Positions 29,074 through 40,544 are shown, counted from the stretch's first letter. The stretch is DNA of 64,000 nt from Algoriphagus marincola HL-49 (GCA_001314815.1 LJXT01000005.1:1-64000); one strand, 5' to 3'. Notes: generated by a model from the sequence alone, not told the origin. Translations and numbers: made by a program.

Positions 29074-29493
29074 TTATTCTGTGCCTGATTTTTCCATCAG
29101 TTTTTGGAATACCTGCATTCCGTATCGCTGACCGATTTGCATGGTCTCTCCTGATAGTTGAGGGGTGATTTCCAAAGTTTTCTTTCCGATAGGAGAGGAG
29201 TAAAACTCAATCAGCTGAAGCATTTCTTCCTCTGTGTAGTATTTTTTGTAAACTTCTGCGACTTCGGCGATGAGTTCGTCGGAAGTTATTTCCGCTTTGA
29301 ATTCATCCCAAAAATCTGCCGGTACAGATGAAGAGAATGCTGGATTTTGCTTCATCATGTCCACCATTCCACTCATGGACTCAGATATTTGCATGACTTC
29401 CATCAATCGGTTGACGGTTTCATTGGATTGAGCCTTTGAGATGTTTGGTAGTATTAAACAGAATAAGGCAAGGGAAAAGACTAGTTTTTTCAT
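29074..29493 (-). CDS. DUF2059 domain-containing protein
   Basis: Signal peptide; EVYKKYYTEEEMLQLIEFYSSPIGKKTLEITPQL. Confidence 0.88.
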   Translation of the reverse strand: MKKLVFSLALFCLILPNISKAQSNETVNRLMEVMQISESMSGMVDMMKQNPAFSSSVPADFWDEFKAEITSDELIAEVAEVYKKYYTEEEMLQLIEFYSSPIGKKTLEITPQLSGETMQIGQRYGMQVFQKLMEKSGTE

Positions 29494-29587
29494 AGATAGA
29501 ATGTTAAAAGATCGGTGTAATTAGATCGGCTAATTACCGAAAAACTTTTAAATTCTAAAGAATAAGTTTGAAAATTTTTCTAGGCCT

Positions 29588-30904
29588 TTATTCACCTGCC
29601 ACTCCCGGCTGAATCTTTTGGGTTGACGCTAAAGTCTTTTCCGATTCACCTTCCAAGGATATCGCTGCCAAAACTTGAATAGCATCTCTTTTCACCAGCT
29701 CAAAAGCATCCTTATTTTCTGCAAGAATAGGTTCGGATGGTGGGATTTTTTCGCGTAGCCAATCTACTTGCTTTCCATGCTTCCAAAAACGGAAACAAAG
29801 ATGCGGGCCTGTTGCCAAACCTGTGCTTCCCACATATCCGATCACCTGACCTTGACGAACTCTACTCCCTTTTTTGATGCCATTACCAATTTTGGACATG
29901 TGGAGGTACTGAGTAGAATAGGTGCCATTATGTTTGATTTTGACATAATTGCCATTTCCTCGGCTATAGCCCGCTTCGACAACTGTACCATCGCCTACAG
30001 TTCGGATTTCTGTGCCTCGAGGCGCTGCATAGTCTGTGCCTAGGTGTGGTTTGTAGCGTTTTTGTACCGGATGGAATCGTCTAAGATTGTATCGTGAGCT
30101 TATTCGGGAATACTTCAAAGGATCGCGAAGAAAGGCCTTTTTTAAGCTGTTGCCCTCCTGATCAAAGAAGTTCATCTCTCCATTTTGCTCGAAAGGAATG
30201 GCATGATAAGGTTCGCCCATGTGCTCGAAATAAGCTGTTTGAATGCCTATTACTCCGACGGATTGATCTTCCACAAATTTTTCATCAAAAACGACCTTGA
30301 ATTTATCTCCTTTCTGCAAACGCTGAAAATCGACAGACCATCCGTATAAATCTGCGAATAAGTCGATCAGATCTGGGCCGACACCTTTTTCGATCATGTC
30401 CACATAAAGCGAAGTTTGGATCACCCCGCCAATCTCACGGGTACGGATTTCCGCCGGCTTTTCCTTTTTGTAGATTTCCAAGCTATCCAAGTCAAAGACT
30501 ACATATTCCGCAGCATTGGGTTCGTAAATAAAATACCGAGGCTTTATAGAAGTGGAATCATCGGCTGTAATCAGCTTGAAATTCTTATTGAAAGCGATGT
30601 TTCTTACATCAAAAATTTCTTTGGATTTTTTGGCTAGCTCATCGATGATTTGATAAGGTACTTCAAAAGGCGAAAGAATGCTGCCGAGTGTCTGATTTCT
30701 GGCTACAGTACCTTCTATGATATTGAGCCCTGTGACGTCTATTTCGTAAAGAAATTTAGCATTTGGGTCGATGGTTAAGCTGTCTGCTTCTGAGATTTGA
30801 TCCTCGAGGCTAGTGTCGATGTCTGTATTGGATCGGTCTGAAAAGTAATAGAATGCCGATAAAATTATTGCAAGTCCGAGAAGTCCGAGCCATTTATTGT
30901 TCAT
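29588..30904 (-). CDS. M23 family metallopeptidase (murein endopeptidase-like)
   Basis: HLGTDYAAPRGTEIRTVGDGTVVEAGYSRGNGNYVKIKHNGTYSTQYLHMSKI...GYVGSTGLATGPHLCFRFW. Confidence 0.93.
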   Translation of the reverse strand: MNNKWLGLLGLAIILSAFYYFSDRSNTDIDTSLEDQISEADSLTIDPNAKFLYEIDVTGLNIIEGTVARNQTLGSILSPFEVPYQIIDELAKKSKEIFDVRNIAFNKNFKLITADDSTSIKPRYFIYEPNAAEYVVFDLDSLEIYKKEKPAEIRTREIGGVIQTSLYVDMIEKGVGPDLIDLFADLYGWSVDFQRLQKGDKFKVVFDEKFVEDQSVGVIGIQTAYFEHMGEPYHAIPFEQNGEMNFFDQEGNSLKKAFLRDPLKYSRISSRYNLRRFHPVQKRYKPHLGTDYAAPRGTEIRTVGDGTVVEAGYSRGNGNYVKIKHNGTYSTQYLHMSKIGNGIKKGSRVRQGQVIGYVGSTGLATGPHLCFRFWKHGKQVDWLREKIPPSEPILAENKDAFELVKRDAIQVLAAISLEGESEKTLASTQKIQPGVAGE

Positions 30905-31111
30905 GAGGGGAAATTTGGGGGTGAATAGAATGCTATCCGAAGGAAAACAAATGATGTATTTTCTCCAAGTCTTTTAACAAAAACTATTCCTTTTGCGGAT
31001 GGTTTTGCTAAATTTTTCCAATCCTTTGGCTATTTAGCGCGAATCTCTCGAAATCTTTCAGTCTTGGCCCTGATTCTCATCAAATAGATGATAGGCGAAA
31101 GCACAATTTTT

Positions 31112-31119
31112 TATCTTTG
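31112..31119 (+). promoter_or_regulatory. Bacteroidota -7 box (TATCTTTG) upstream of aspS
   Basis: TATCTTTG matches TAnnTTTG; no clear -33 box. Confidence 0.35.
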
Positions 31120-31141
31120 GCGTCCAAAACCAAATTTTGCT

Positions 31142-32896
31142 ATGTATAGAAGTCACAACTGCGGCGAACTTCGCCTAGACCATGTCAATACTCAAGTCAC
31201 TCTTGCTGGGTGGGTTCAGCGAGTAAGAAATAAGGGAGGCTTGATTTGGGTGGATCTTCGGGACCGTTATGGATTGACGCAGTTGATTTTTGAAGAAGGC
31301 TCTACTGCCAAAGAACTGCTTGATAAAGCCGGGTCCCTAGGCCGTGAATTTGTCATTCAGGCAACAGGTACCGTGATCGAGCGGACATCAAAAAATGATA
31401 AAATCCCAACGGGTAGCATTGAGGTAAAGGTAGTGGAGCTCGAGGTCCTGAATCCGGCCAAGCTTCCACCGTTTTTGATAGAGGATGAAACTGACGGTGG
31501 GGATGATCTTCGGATGAAATACCGATACCTGGATTTGCGCCGGAATGTAATCAGGCAAAAGCTTCAATTACGCCACCGCATGATGCAGGAGACTCGGAAA
31601 TACATGGATGCAGCGCAGTTTATCGAAGTGGAAACACCCGTTTTGATCAAATCCACCCCAGAAGGGGCTCGAGACTTTGTTGTGCCAAGCCGTGTGAACC
31701 CCGGTGAGTTCTATGCGTTGCCCCAATCTCCTCAGACTTTCAAGCAGCTTTTGATGGTTTCGGGTTTTGACCGGTATTTCCAAATCGTCAAGTGTTTCCG
31801 CGACGAGGATCTTCGGGCAGATCGACAGCCTGAGTTTACTCAAATCGACTGCGAGATGTCTTTCGTGACACAAGAAGATGTGCTTTCCATGTTCGAAGGG
31901 CTTACCAGGCACTTATTCAAAGAGGTAAAGGGAGTAAAATTGGAGGAAGTCGGAAGAATGACCTTTGCCGATGCGATGCGATTTTACGGGAATGATAAGC
32001 CCGACCTTCGCTTCGATATGCGATTTGTGGAATTGAATGACCTTGCAAAGGGCAAAGGCTTTGGGATATTCGATCAGGCTGAGTTGGTAGTAGGTATCTG
32101 TGCCAAGGGAGCTGCAGAATACACCCGCAAGCAATTGGATGCCTTGACTGAATGGGTGAAAAGACCTCAGATCGGAGCCAAAGGCATGGTCTATGTCAAG
32201 TATAACCCAGATGGGTCTTTGAAGTCCACAGTGGATAAGTTCTACGGTCAGGAAGATTTGACTGCTTGGGCAGCAGCATTTGGTGCGGAGCCCGGCGACT
32301 TGATGCTCATTCTAAGCGGGGATACGAAAGTGGTGAGAAAGCAGCTTTCTGAGCTTAGATTGAAAATGGGAGAAGATTTGGGGCTTCGTGACAGAACGGT
32401 CTTCAAGCCTCTTTGGGTCGTAGATTTTCCTTTACTAGAATGGGATGAGGAGACGGAGCGATATCATGCCATGCACCATCCATTCACCTCTCCCAAGCAA
32501 GAGGATATCCCGCTTTTGGATTCCAATCCAGGAGAAGTGCGGGCCAATGCATACGATTTGGTCATCAATGGGGTAGAAATAGGTGGGGGATCGATTCGAA
32601 TCCATGACCGAGCCACGCAGCAATTGATGTTCAAACATTTAGGCTTTAGCGATGAGGAAGCTCAAAAGCAGTTTGGATTTTTGATGGAGGCTTTCGAGTA
32701 TGGAGCTCCTCCTCATGGTGGCATCGCCTTCGGTTTTGACCGTCTTTGCGCCATTTTCGGAGGCTCTGATTCCATCCGGGACTACATAGCCTTCCCGAAA
32801 AATAATTCAGGCCGAGATGTCATGATTGACTCACCTAGTACCATAGCTGATGAGCAGCTACAAGAACTTTCTATTCAGCTAGCTTTGAAGAAATAG
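31142..32896 (+). CDS. aspS: aspartate--tRNA ligase
   Basis: [93 protein letters not shown]. Start moved to 31142 from the ORF-track start 31088. Confidence 0.97.
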   Translation: MYRSHNCGELRLDHVNTQVTLAGWVQRVRNKGGLIWVDLRDRYGLTQLIFEEGSTAKELLDKAGSLGREFVIQATGTVIERTSKNDKIPTGSIEVKVVELEVLNPAKLPPFLIEDETDGGDDLRMKYRYLDLRRNVIRQKLQLRHRMMQETRKYMDAAQFIEVETPVLIKSTPEGARDFVVPSRVNPGEFYALPQSPQTFKQLLMVSGFDRYFQIVKCFRDEDLRADRQPEFTQIDCEMSFVTQEDVLSMFEGLTRHLFKEVKGVKLEEVGRMTFADAMRFYGNDKPDLRFDMRFVELNDLAKGKGFGIFDQAELVVGICAKGAAEYTRKQLDALTEWVKRPQIGAKGMVYVKYNPDGSLKSTVDKFYGQEDLTAWAAAFGAEPGDLMLILSGDTKVVRKQLSELRLKMGEDLGLRDRTVFKPLWVVDFPLLEWDEETERYHAMHHPFTSPKQEDIPLLDSNPGEVRANAYDLVINGVEIGGGSIRIHDRATQQLMFKHLGFSDEEAQKQFGFLMEAFEYGAPPHGGIAFGFDRLCAIFGGSDSIRDYIAFPKNNSGRDVMIDSPSTIADEQLQELSIQLALKK

Positions 32897-32900
32897 ACTT

Positions 32901-33647
32901 TTATTCAGGTCTGAGGATGTAGGATCGGATTCCCATGACGATGAGTAATTGAGCAATCACATAGCTGCCCATGATCATGATTCCAGCTTCGGGAAATTCA
33001 AAATAGAATTTGTTGATAGCGATCATGCCATCCGAGACAAAGAAAAAACAAGCCCCGACAAATACCTGCCAAAAGGACTCAGGGTTTACTCTTTTAAATC
33101 GTTCACGAGCGGTAGTCACCATACTCACGATGATGATAATGTAGATGACAACGGGGATTTTTAGCGGACCAAGATTATTGTGAATCAGGAAATAGACAAA
33201 AGCTGCAGCAATGTAAATGGGCAGGTTGAAAAAGAAGGTTCGGATGAAATTCACATTAAAAATCCGGTTTGGGTTTCGCTGTGAAATCTTAAAAGCGATG
33301 ATGTAACAAACCTGAGCCAAAAGGAAGGCCCCTAATCCGTAAATGAACAAATTTTCCCATAGTAGCAGGACATCTCCAATGAGTGAAAATATCAGTGCTC
33401 CCATCATGGCTTTAGAAAGTAATGTCCAAGAAATTGGCTTTGTGATTAGGTAAAAATAGATGATCAAACTTGTGACTATCAATGGTTTGGAATAAACTCG
33501 TGCCTCATCTAGGCCTTTGATGATCAGTGCAAAGTCTGCCATCGATGTGAACAAAAAGAGGTAAAGCCAGATTATGTTTTTGTTTTTCAAGCTAGGGGTT
33601 GATTTTGGGTTAGAATTCGTTGTCGTGAAATTAGGAAATAAGTCCAA
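32901..33647 (-). CDS. lysoplasmalogenase (YhhN family)
   Basis: Eight-TM-like hydrophobic protein; LLSKAMMGALIFSLIGDVLLL, FFVSDGMIAINKF. Confidence 0.85.
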   Translation of the reverse strand: MDLFPNFTTTNSNPKSTPSLKNKNIIWLYLFLFTSMADFALIIKGLDEARVYSKPLIVTSLIIYFYLITKPISWTLLSKAMMGALIFSLIGDVLLLWENLFIYGLGAFLLAQVCYIIAFKISQRNPNRIFNVNFIRTFFFNLPIYIAAAFVYFLIHNNLGPLKIPVVIYIIIIVSMVTTARERFKRVNPESFWQVFVGACFFFVSDGMIAINKFYFEFPEAGIMIMGSYVIAQLLIVMGIRSYILRPE

Positions 33648-33920
33648 AACGGGAGAATGTCAATTCAAAAAATATTATTTGACGCATAAATCAATAAGCC
33701 GAATATTAATTTGAAAAAAAACAAATGATGAAATAAAAAACTTAAATATTCTAAGAATTAGGATTCGGGCAAATGTTTGTTCTGTTCGTATGTTAAGTAA
33801 ATGTTAATAACTGCTAAAATTGTGTATAAAAAATTAACCTAAAGTACCCCGCAAAGAAGTATGTCAAAATTACCTTTGCGCTGTAATTGATAAAACCAAC
33901 TTTTACTAAACCAAAAAAAC

Positions 33921-36900
33921 ATGAGGCAAAATTTACTCAAAAACTTAGTGACGGTTCTCTTGCTGGTATTAAGCAGCACTTGGGCGATGTCGCAAGGTGT
34001 GACTACTTCCAGTATGAACGGGACAGTAGTGGATGAAACTGGTGCTGCCCTCCCGGGAGCAAACGTGGTGGCGACGCACACGCCATCAGGTACTCGCTAT
34101 GGAGCAGTGACAAACTTGGAAGGAAGATTTTCTATTCCAGGGATGAGAATTGGAGGACCTTACACAGTTGTAGCTTCATTCATTGGCTATGAATCTCAAA
34201 CCGTCGAAGGTATCGTGTTAAATCTTGGTGCAGTTTCTACAGTGAACTTTGCCATGAATGATTCAGATTCTGAACTCGAAGAGGTCTTAGTGACAGCTGA
34301 TCGAAACTCTGCTTTTAGCTCAGATAGAACTGGAGCAAATACTGCGGTAAGCAATGAACAAATATCCACTTTGCCGACAATCTCCAGAAGAATCAATGAT
34401 TTTACTCGACTTACTCCTCAGGCTTCTGGAAACTCTTTTGCAGGACAGGATGGTAGATTGAATAATATCACAGTAGATGGATCTTATTTCAATAACTCCT
34501 TCGGACTAGGTTCTCAGCCTGGAGATCGTACGGGAGTTGCTCCTATTTCATTGGATGCGATCGATCAAATTTCGGTAAACATTGCCCCTTATGATGTAAG
34601 ACAAGGTAACTTTACCGGAGCTGGAGTGAATACTGTAACTCGAAGCGGAACAAACAATGTGGAAGGTTCTGCTTATTATTTCTTTAGAAATCAAGACAAT
34701 GTAGGTACTCAAGCAGGAGATAATACCTTCGATCCAGGAGAATTCAACTATAGACAAGTCGGTTTCCGTGTTGGTGGACCAATCGTAAAAGATAAATTAT
34801 TCTTCTTCGCAAGTTTTGAAGATGAGAAGACCACCGAGCCTGGGACGAATTTCCGTGCTAATAATGGAAATGATCCTATTGGTGGAAATGTCACGCGAGT
34901 TTTGGCCTCTGATTTGAACCAATTGAGCAATTATCTAAGAACAAACTTTGGCTATGAAACAGGACCTTTCCAAGGTTATGATCATAGTACCGAAGCGACC
35001 AAGTTCTTGATTAAATTGGATTACAACATCAACGACAAGAATAAATTGAGTCTACGATATAATCATTTAGATTCTTTTACTGATGTATTGGCATCCAACT
35101 CTTCTTCCCTTGGATTTGGAAGTAGAAGAAGTAATGTGAATGCACTTAATTTCCAAAACACGAATTATCAGATTTTGGAAAATATTCGCTCAATCATTGG
35201 TGAATTAAACACCCGGATTAGCAACAACATGACCAATAATTTGATCGTTGGTTACACATATCAGGATGAAAGCCGTGACTCCAGAGGTGATTTTTTCCCA
35301 CTCGTGGATATCCTTCAAGACGGTAGAACATATACTTCATTCGGATTTGAGCCTTTTACTCCTTTCAATGAGTTGAGATATAGTACGTTTCAATTGCAAA
35401 ACAACCTACAGCTATTCAAAGGAAAGCACACCTACACAGCTGGTGTTACCTTGCAAAGATATGAGTCTGAAAACGTATTTTTCTTTGGTTCACAATCTGC
35501 TTATGTCTACAATTCTTTGGACGACTTCTATGCAGATGCCGATGCTTACCTAGCTGATCCCAATAGAACAACGTCTGACATTGATCTACGAAGATTTCAA
35601 GTTCAGTACAGCAATATTCCTGGTCAAACAAAACCAATTCAGCCTTTAAAGGTAACCTATGCAGGAGCCTATATCCAGGATGAAATCGCAGTGAAACCCA
35701 ATCTGAATCTTACAATTGGACTGAGAGCAGACGTGCCTTTCTTTGGAGAGACTGGATTTAGAAACCGCGAGGTAGAATCTTTGAGCTTTAGAAATCCTGA
35801 TGGCGATCCTGTTCAGTTTAGAACAGACAAACTTCCCAACGCAAGAATTCTTTGGTCCCCAAGAGTTGGTTTCAATTGGGATGTGAACAGTGACAAAACG
35901 CTTCAGGTGAGAGGTGGAACAGGTATATTCACCGGACCTCCTGCATATGTTTGGATCTCAAACCAAATTGGAAATAATGGTGTGTTGACTGGTTTTGAAC
36001 GATTGGACAGTAGAGATAATGCTCCATTGCTCAATAGACCATTCAATCCTGATCCGGATCATTACAAACCAACTGACGTAACTGGTGATCCTGCTGACCG
36101 TTATCAGCTCGCACTCACTGATCCTGACTTTAAGTTTCCTCAAGTGTGGAGAACAAATATTGCTGTAGATAAAAAATTGCCTTGGGGTATTACCGCTACG
36201 GCAGAATTCATCTACAATATGGATGTAAACGGCGTCAATTATTACAATGCAAACTTGTCGCAACCTGATGCATCTTACACTGGACCTGACTCTAGACCTC
36301 GCTGGACATCAGGAAACAGAATAAACCCTAACATCGATAATGCAATCGTATTGTCCAATCAAGCTTTGGGTAATTCTTATGTTGCCTCGATCTCTCTTGA
36401 GAAAGCTCTTTCTAATGGGTTTTATGCCAAAGCATTCTACAGCTACGGCGGAGCAAGAAGCACAGTAAACCCAGGTTCAATCGCTGGTGGTTCGTATTTT
36501 AACAATCCACATCAAGGTGATCCGAATAATCCGGGAGCTGGCTTCTCCAGCAACTTCCTAGGCCATAGAGCTGTTGCAGTATTAAATTATTCAGATGATA
36601 TTTTCAGCTTCGGTAGAACTTCATTCTCATTATTCTGGGAAGGAAGAACGATCGGAAATGCTAGCTACACTTACTCGTCTGATTTTAATGGTGATGGTGG
36701 TTTTAGAAATGATCTAATCTATATTCCAGCTAATGCGAATGAGATGAATTTCGAGGAATTTACTTCCAGCGGAACCACCTTTACCGTGGCTGATCAGATT
36801 GCTGCATTTGAATCATTTATCGCTCAAGATAAGTACCTTAGCAAAAACAGAGGGAAAATTGCAGAAAGAGGTGGAGTGATCATGCCGATGGTTTTCAGAG

Positions 36901-37187
36901 CTGATTTCAGCGCTTCACAGACCTTGGTTACTACTTCAGATAAAAGTTTCTTGGAATTCCGAGTGGATATATTGAACGTGGGTAACTTGTTGAATCCTAA
37001 TTGGGGAATTGGTAAAACATTCACCACTACCAGCCCACTAAATCCAAGAGGAACCGATGCTTCTGGAAACCCTGTATTCAGATTGGCTAATCTTGGACCT
37101 AACTTGATCTCTGAAACTTATCAGCCTACAGCTGGCGTTAGTGATGTTTACAGAATTCAGTTCGGTTTGAGATTTACTTTCAATTAA
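33921..37187 (+). CDS. TonB-dependent receptor with N-terminal carboxypeptidase-regulatory-like domain
   Basis: GTVVDETGAALPGANVVATHTPSGTRYGAVTNLEGRFSIPGM; plug region; C-terminal FGLRFTFN. Confidence 0.93.
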   Translation: MRQNLLKNLVTVLLLVLSSTWAMSQGVTTSSMNGTVVDETGAALPGANVVATHTPSGTRYGAVTNLEGRFSIPGMRIGGPYTVVASFIGYESQTVEGIVLNLGAVSTVNFAMNDSDSELEEVLVTADRNSAFSSDRTGANTAVSNEQISTLPTISRRINDFTRLTPQASGNSFAGQDGRLNNITVDGSYFNNSFGLGSQPGDRTGVAPISLDAIDQISVNIAPYDVRQGNFTGAGVNTVTRSGTNNVEGSAYYFFRNQDNVGTQAGDNTFDPGEFNYRQVGFRVGGPIVKDKLFFFASFEDEKTTEPGTNFRANNGNDPIGGNVTRVLASDLNQLSNYLRTNFGYETGPFQGYDHSTEATKFLIKLDYNINDKNKLSLRYNHLDSFTDVLASNSSSLGFGSRRSNVNALNFQNTNYQILENIRSIIGELNTRISNNMTNNLIVGYTYQDESRDSRGDFFPLVDILQDGRTYTSFGFEPFTPFNELRYSTFQLQNNLQLFKGKHTYTAGVTLQRYESENVFFFGSQSAYVYNSLDDFYADADAYLADPNRTTSDIDLRRFQVQYSNIPGQTKPIQPLKVTYAGAYIQDEIAVKPNLNLTIGLRADVPFFGETGFRNREVESLSFRNPDGDPVQFRTDKLPNARILWSPRVGFNWDVNSDKTLQVRGGTGIFTGPPAYVWISNQIGNNGVLTGFERLDSRDNAPLLNRPFNPDPDHYKPTDVTGDPADRYQLALTDPDFKFPQVWRTNIAVDKKLPWGITATAEFIYNMDVNGVNYYNANLSQPDASYTGPDSRPRWTSGNRINPNIDNAIVLSNQALGNSYVASISLEKALSNGFYAKAFYSYGGARSTVNPGSIAGGSYFNNPHQGDPNNPGAGFSSNFLGHRAVAVLNYSDDIFSFGRTSFSLFWEGRTIGNASYTYSSDFNGDGGFRNDLIYIPANANEMNFEEFTSSGTTFTVADQIAAFESFIAQDKYLSKNRGKIAERGGVIMPMVFRADFSASQTLVTTSDKSFLEFRVDILNVGNLLNPNWGIGKTFTTTSPLNPRGTDASGNPVFRLANLGPNLISETYQPTAGVSDVYRIQFGLRFTFN

Positions 37188-37204
37188 TTATTTATCTAGT
37201 CTAT

Positions 37205-37327
37205 TCGATTTATACATTGGATACAGTTCCTGGTACATCAGACTTCCCAACCGAGACATTCCGTACCACCACTTCATTGGGTGATACTTGGAGAATGCAG
37301 GTGGGTGTGAGATACATATTCAATTAA
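37205..37327 (+). pseudogene. 3' remnant of a second TonB-dependent receptor
   Basis: In-frame SIYTLDTVPGTSDFPTETFRTTTSLGDTWRMQVGVRYIFN*, an OM barrel C-terminus with no upstream ORF. Confidence 0.65.
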
Positions 37328-37343
37328 TAAATCAAAATAATTT

Positions 37344-37374
37344 TTGAAAAGCACTCCGAAAGGGGTGCTTTTTT
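37344..37374 (+). terminator. Rho-independent terminator
   Basis: AAAAGCACTCCGAAAGGGGTGCTTTTTTTT. Confidence 0.8.
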
Positions 37375-37406
37375 TTATTTTCGGAAATCAACTCAGATTT
37401 CTTGTA

Positions 37407-38474
37407 ATGATTAAAAAAATTAAGGCCCTTCTTATTTTTTTTCTATTATCAACTCAGATTTTCTCTCAGACTGATTCATTGATATTCAAAAATCAAAATC
37501 TAATTGTCGGGGAGGTAAAAAGAATGGATCGGGGCGTCTTGACTTTTAAGACAGACTATTCTGATAGCGACTTTAAAATAGAGTGGGAGGAATTGATATT
37601 TATTAAGTCAAACTCCAATTTTCTAATTACCCTTTCCGATGGCAGAAGGTATAATGGAAGAATAGAGAGTGTTTCGGATTCTCAAGTGATTATTTATCCT
37701 TACAATCCTGAGGCTTTAATAAGGTTGAGGAAAGGAAAAAACAGGGACAGTCCAGAAAAAGAAGAAAGCCTCATCGTTAGGATAGAGGAAATAGTTTTTT
37801 TAAACACTCTTGATGAAGGTTTCTGGAGTAGACTTTCTGCGAGTATAGATTTTGGATGGAGCCTGACTAGAGCCAATAATCTTCAGACTTTCAATCTCAG
37901 GAGTAGTGTAGGATACTTGGCAGATCGGTGGAAGTTTGGATCATCATTCAATGGTCTTCGGTCTGACCAGGAAGGTATTGAGGCAGTACGGAGGACTGAC
38001 GCTAATCTATCCTATGTGTATTTTCTGCAAAATGATTACTTTTTGCTTTATGATCTGACGTATTTATCCAATACTGAGCAGCGTATAGCCTCCCGAGTCG
38101 GTAATAAAATTGGTATAGGTAAGTATGTGGTCAGGACTAATAAATCTTATTTTGGATTTCAGGTAGGTGCAAATTTGAACAATGAACAATTTTTGGACGA
38201 AAGTCCGGGTAAAAGATCCGGAGAGTCTTTTTTAGGAGCTGAATTGAGTCTTTATGATATTGGAGATTTGAAATTGCTAAGCAATCTGACTACCTATCCT
38301 AGCTTGACTGAAGCAGGTCGTTTTCGGGCCGATTTTAAGCTGGATGTCAAATATGAATTTTTGTCTGATTTTTATATAAATCTTGGAACTACACTCAACT
38401 TTGATAATCAGCCAGTGGAATTAGCCACCCGGCTGGATTATATTATACAGACTACCGTGGGTTGGAGTTTGTGA
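37407..38474 (+). CDS. DUF481-like outer membrane protein
   Basis: Signal MIKKIKALLIFFLLSTQIFSQ at 37407; the ORF-track start 37344 lies inside the terminator. C-terminal barrel. Confidence 0.65.
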   Translation: MIKKIKALLIFFLLSTQIFSQTDSLIFKNQNLIVGEVKRMDRGVLTFKTDYSDSDFKIEWEELIFIKSNSNFLITLSDGRRYNGRIESVSDSQVIIYPYNPEALIRLRKGKNRDSPEKEESLIVRIEEIVFLNTLDEGFWSRLSASIDFGWSLTRANNLQTFNLRSSVGYLADRWKFGSSFNGLRSDQEGIEAVRRTDANLSYVYFLQNDYFLLYDLTYLSNTEQRIASRVGNKIGIGKYVVRTNKSYFGFQVGANLNNEQFLDESPGKRSGESFLGAELSLYDIGDLKLLSNLTTYPSLTEAGRFRADFKLDVKYEFLSDFYINLGTTLNFDNQPVELATRLDYIIQTTVGWSL

Positions 38475-38653
38475 TTTACTGAATTCATTGACCTTTTCTA
38501 CGTTATTGTTTCATTAGGAATCAATAAATATCCTTGATTTTTTCCTTTAGTCGAAGCCATCTACCTCCAGTATGTTTTTAATGATTTATTCTATCTGATT
38601 GTAGATACTTTTGAGTATATGAACCAAGCTAGGTCTATCTGAGTTTAGCCTTC

Positions 38654-39436
38654 ATGTTGCATTACAAAAGATATCCGAACCCCAAATCCGAAGAATGGGT
38701 GGTCTTCATTCATGGGGCCGGAGGTTCTTCAGTGGTCTGGTATAAGCAGATTAAGGATTTTCGTGAAGAGTTTAATCTACTTCTGATTGACCTGAGAGGA
38801 CACGGGAAGTCTACCAATTTTCCGCAGGCCATTTATCAAAAGGAGTACACTTTTGAAGATGTGACTCAGGATGTTATCGAAGTCTTGGATCATTTGAACA
38901 TGCCCCCAGCGCATTTTATGGGAGTTTCACTGGGCACTATTCTGGCAAGACAATTGGCAGAAATGGAGCCTAAGAGAGTAAAATCACTGGTTTTGGCAGG
39001 TGCCGTGACTAGGCTTAATGCAAAGTCAAGGGTTTTAGTATTCTTGGGAAATACATTTAAAAAAGTAATCCCATATATGTGGCTTTATAGTCTATTTGCC
39101 TATGTGATTCTTCCCAGAAAGCAGCATTCTGAATCACGAAATTTATTTATCCGGGAAGCCAAAAAGCTTTGTCAAAAGGAATTTATCCGATGGTTTAAAT
39201 TGACCGCTGACATCAATCCTCTTCTTCGGTATTTTAAAGAGGTAGAAATAAAAATTCCTACGCTTTATGTGATGGGAGATCAGGATATCATGTTTTTGGA
39301 ACCTGTGAAAAAAATCGTCAAAGAACATAAAAATGCCAGTCTCAAGATACTCCAAACTTGCGGACATGTAGTGAATGTGGAGCGCCCTGCAGAATTTAAT
39401 CAGCACTCCATGGCTTTCATTAAGAGTATAAACTAA
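38654..39436 (+). CDS. alpha/beta hydrolase
   Basis: VVFIHGAGGSSVVWYKQI, LIDLRGHGKS, FMGVSLGTILARQLA, TCGHVVNVERPAEFN. Confidence 0.93.
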   Translation: MLHYKRYPNPKSEEWVVFIHGAGGSSVVWYKQIKDFREEFNLLLIDLRGHGKSTNFPQAIYQKEYTFEDVTQDVIEVLDHLNMPPAHFMGVSLGTILARQLAEMEPKRVKSLVLAGAVTRLNAKSRVLVFLGNTFKKVIPYMWLYSLFAYVILPRKQHSESRNLFIREAKKLCQKEFIRWFKLTADINPLLRYFKEVEIKIPTLYVMGDQDIMFLEPVKKIVKEHKNASLKILQTCGHVVNVERPAEFNQHSMAFIKSIN

Positions 39437-39460
39437 TAATCATATCCAGTACTTTTCTGT

Positions 39461-40543
39461 ATGAACAAGCAGACGAAAATCATCCTTTTTGTAGTCATTC
39501 TTCTCGTAGTGGCTGCAGCAATCTTGTACCCGAGACTTGATGTCAGAAAGTCAAATGAGTCCTCTGTGGCGTCTGAGAGTGCAGGTCCTGATCAGCCTTC
39601 TGCCCTACCTGTGAAGGTGGTCAAGCTACAAAAAGAAACACTCCGAAATCAGCTTTCGGTGACGGGAACGATCATCCCAAATGAATCAGTAAATATCCGG
39701 ACAGAAGTATCCGGACTGATCCAGCGAATCGCTTTCAAAGAAGGTCAATATGTGACTAAAGGAACTCCAATTTTATACTTGGATGATGATGAGCTTCAGG
39801 CGCAATTTCAGCGGTTGGATTACACCCAAAAGCTTTTTGAATCTCAGGAAAATCGTCAAAAGCAATTGTTGGAGCGAGAGGCGATCAGTCAGGAGGAGTA
39901 CGATATCGTGCTCAATGAATTTAACACCACGCTGGCTGACATCAAACTCGTGGAAGCCCAACTTTCCAAGCGGGTCATCAGAGCTCCTTTCAATGGCGTA
40001 CTGGGCCTGAGACAAGTTTCTGAAGGGAGTGTAATCGCGCCTACTGACATCATCGCCAGCATAGTAAACCTTGACCCGATAAAAATCGAATTTTCTATCC
40101 CTGAGCGCTACGCAACCGTAGCCGAGGTAGGGTCAAAAATTTACTTCTCCAATGACGCCTCTACCGAAGAGGTAGAGGGCGAGGTTTACGCATTTGAGCC
40201 GCAGATCGATGCAGCTACTCGTACACTTAAACTTCGGGCACTCAGTCCCAATAAAGAGGGGAAATTTCTTCCGGGAATGTTTGTCAGGATTCGTTTTGTT
40301 TTGGAGGAATCAGAAGATGCTTTGCTTGTTCCTTCTGAGTCAATTATCCCCGAATTGGAGGGATACAAAGTATACATCGTAGATGAAGATGATAAAGTGC
40401 AGGAGCGAAAAGTAGAAATCGGCACTCGGACAGACACCCAGGTTCAAATCCTGGAGGGATTGAATGAGGGTGATTTGGTATTGACCACAGGGGTTTTACA
40501 AGCTAGGCCGGGAATGGCCGTATCATACACGCAAATCAATTGA
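39461..40543 (+). CDS. efflux RND transporter periplasmic adaptor subunit
   Basis: TEVSGLIQRIAFKEGQYVTKGTPILYLDD, RAPFNGVLGLRQVSEGSVI. Confidence 0.95.
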   Translation: MNKQTKIILFVVILLVVAAAILYPRLDVRKSNESSVASESAGPDQPSALPVKVVKLQKETLRNQLSVTGTIIPNESVNIRTEVSGLIQRIAFKEGQYVTKGTPILYLDDDELQAQFQRLDYTQKLFESQENRQKQLLEREAISQEEYDIVLNEFNTTLADIKLVEAQLSKRVIRAPFNGVLGLRQVSEGSVIAPTDIIASIVNLDPIKIEFSIPERYATVAEVGSKIYFSNDASTEEVEGEVYAFEPQIDAATRTLKLRALSPNKEGKFLPGMFVRIRFVLEESEDALLVPSESIIPELEGYKVYIVDEDDKVQERKVEIGTRTDTQVQILEGLNEGDLVLTTGVLQARPGMAVSYTQIN

Positions 40544-40544
40544 G

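Noticed and set aside
31142-32896. aspS as a functional partner of the tRNA-like RNAs because it is in the same window
   Set aside because: It is about 25 kb away in an ordinary context; proximity is not evidence. Used only as a suggested assay reagent.
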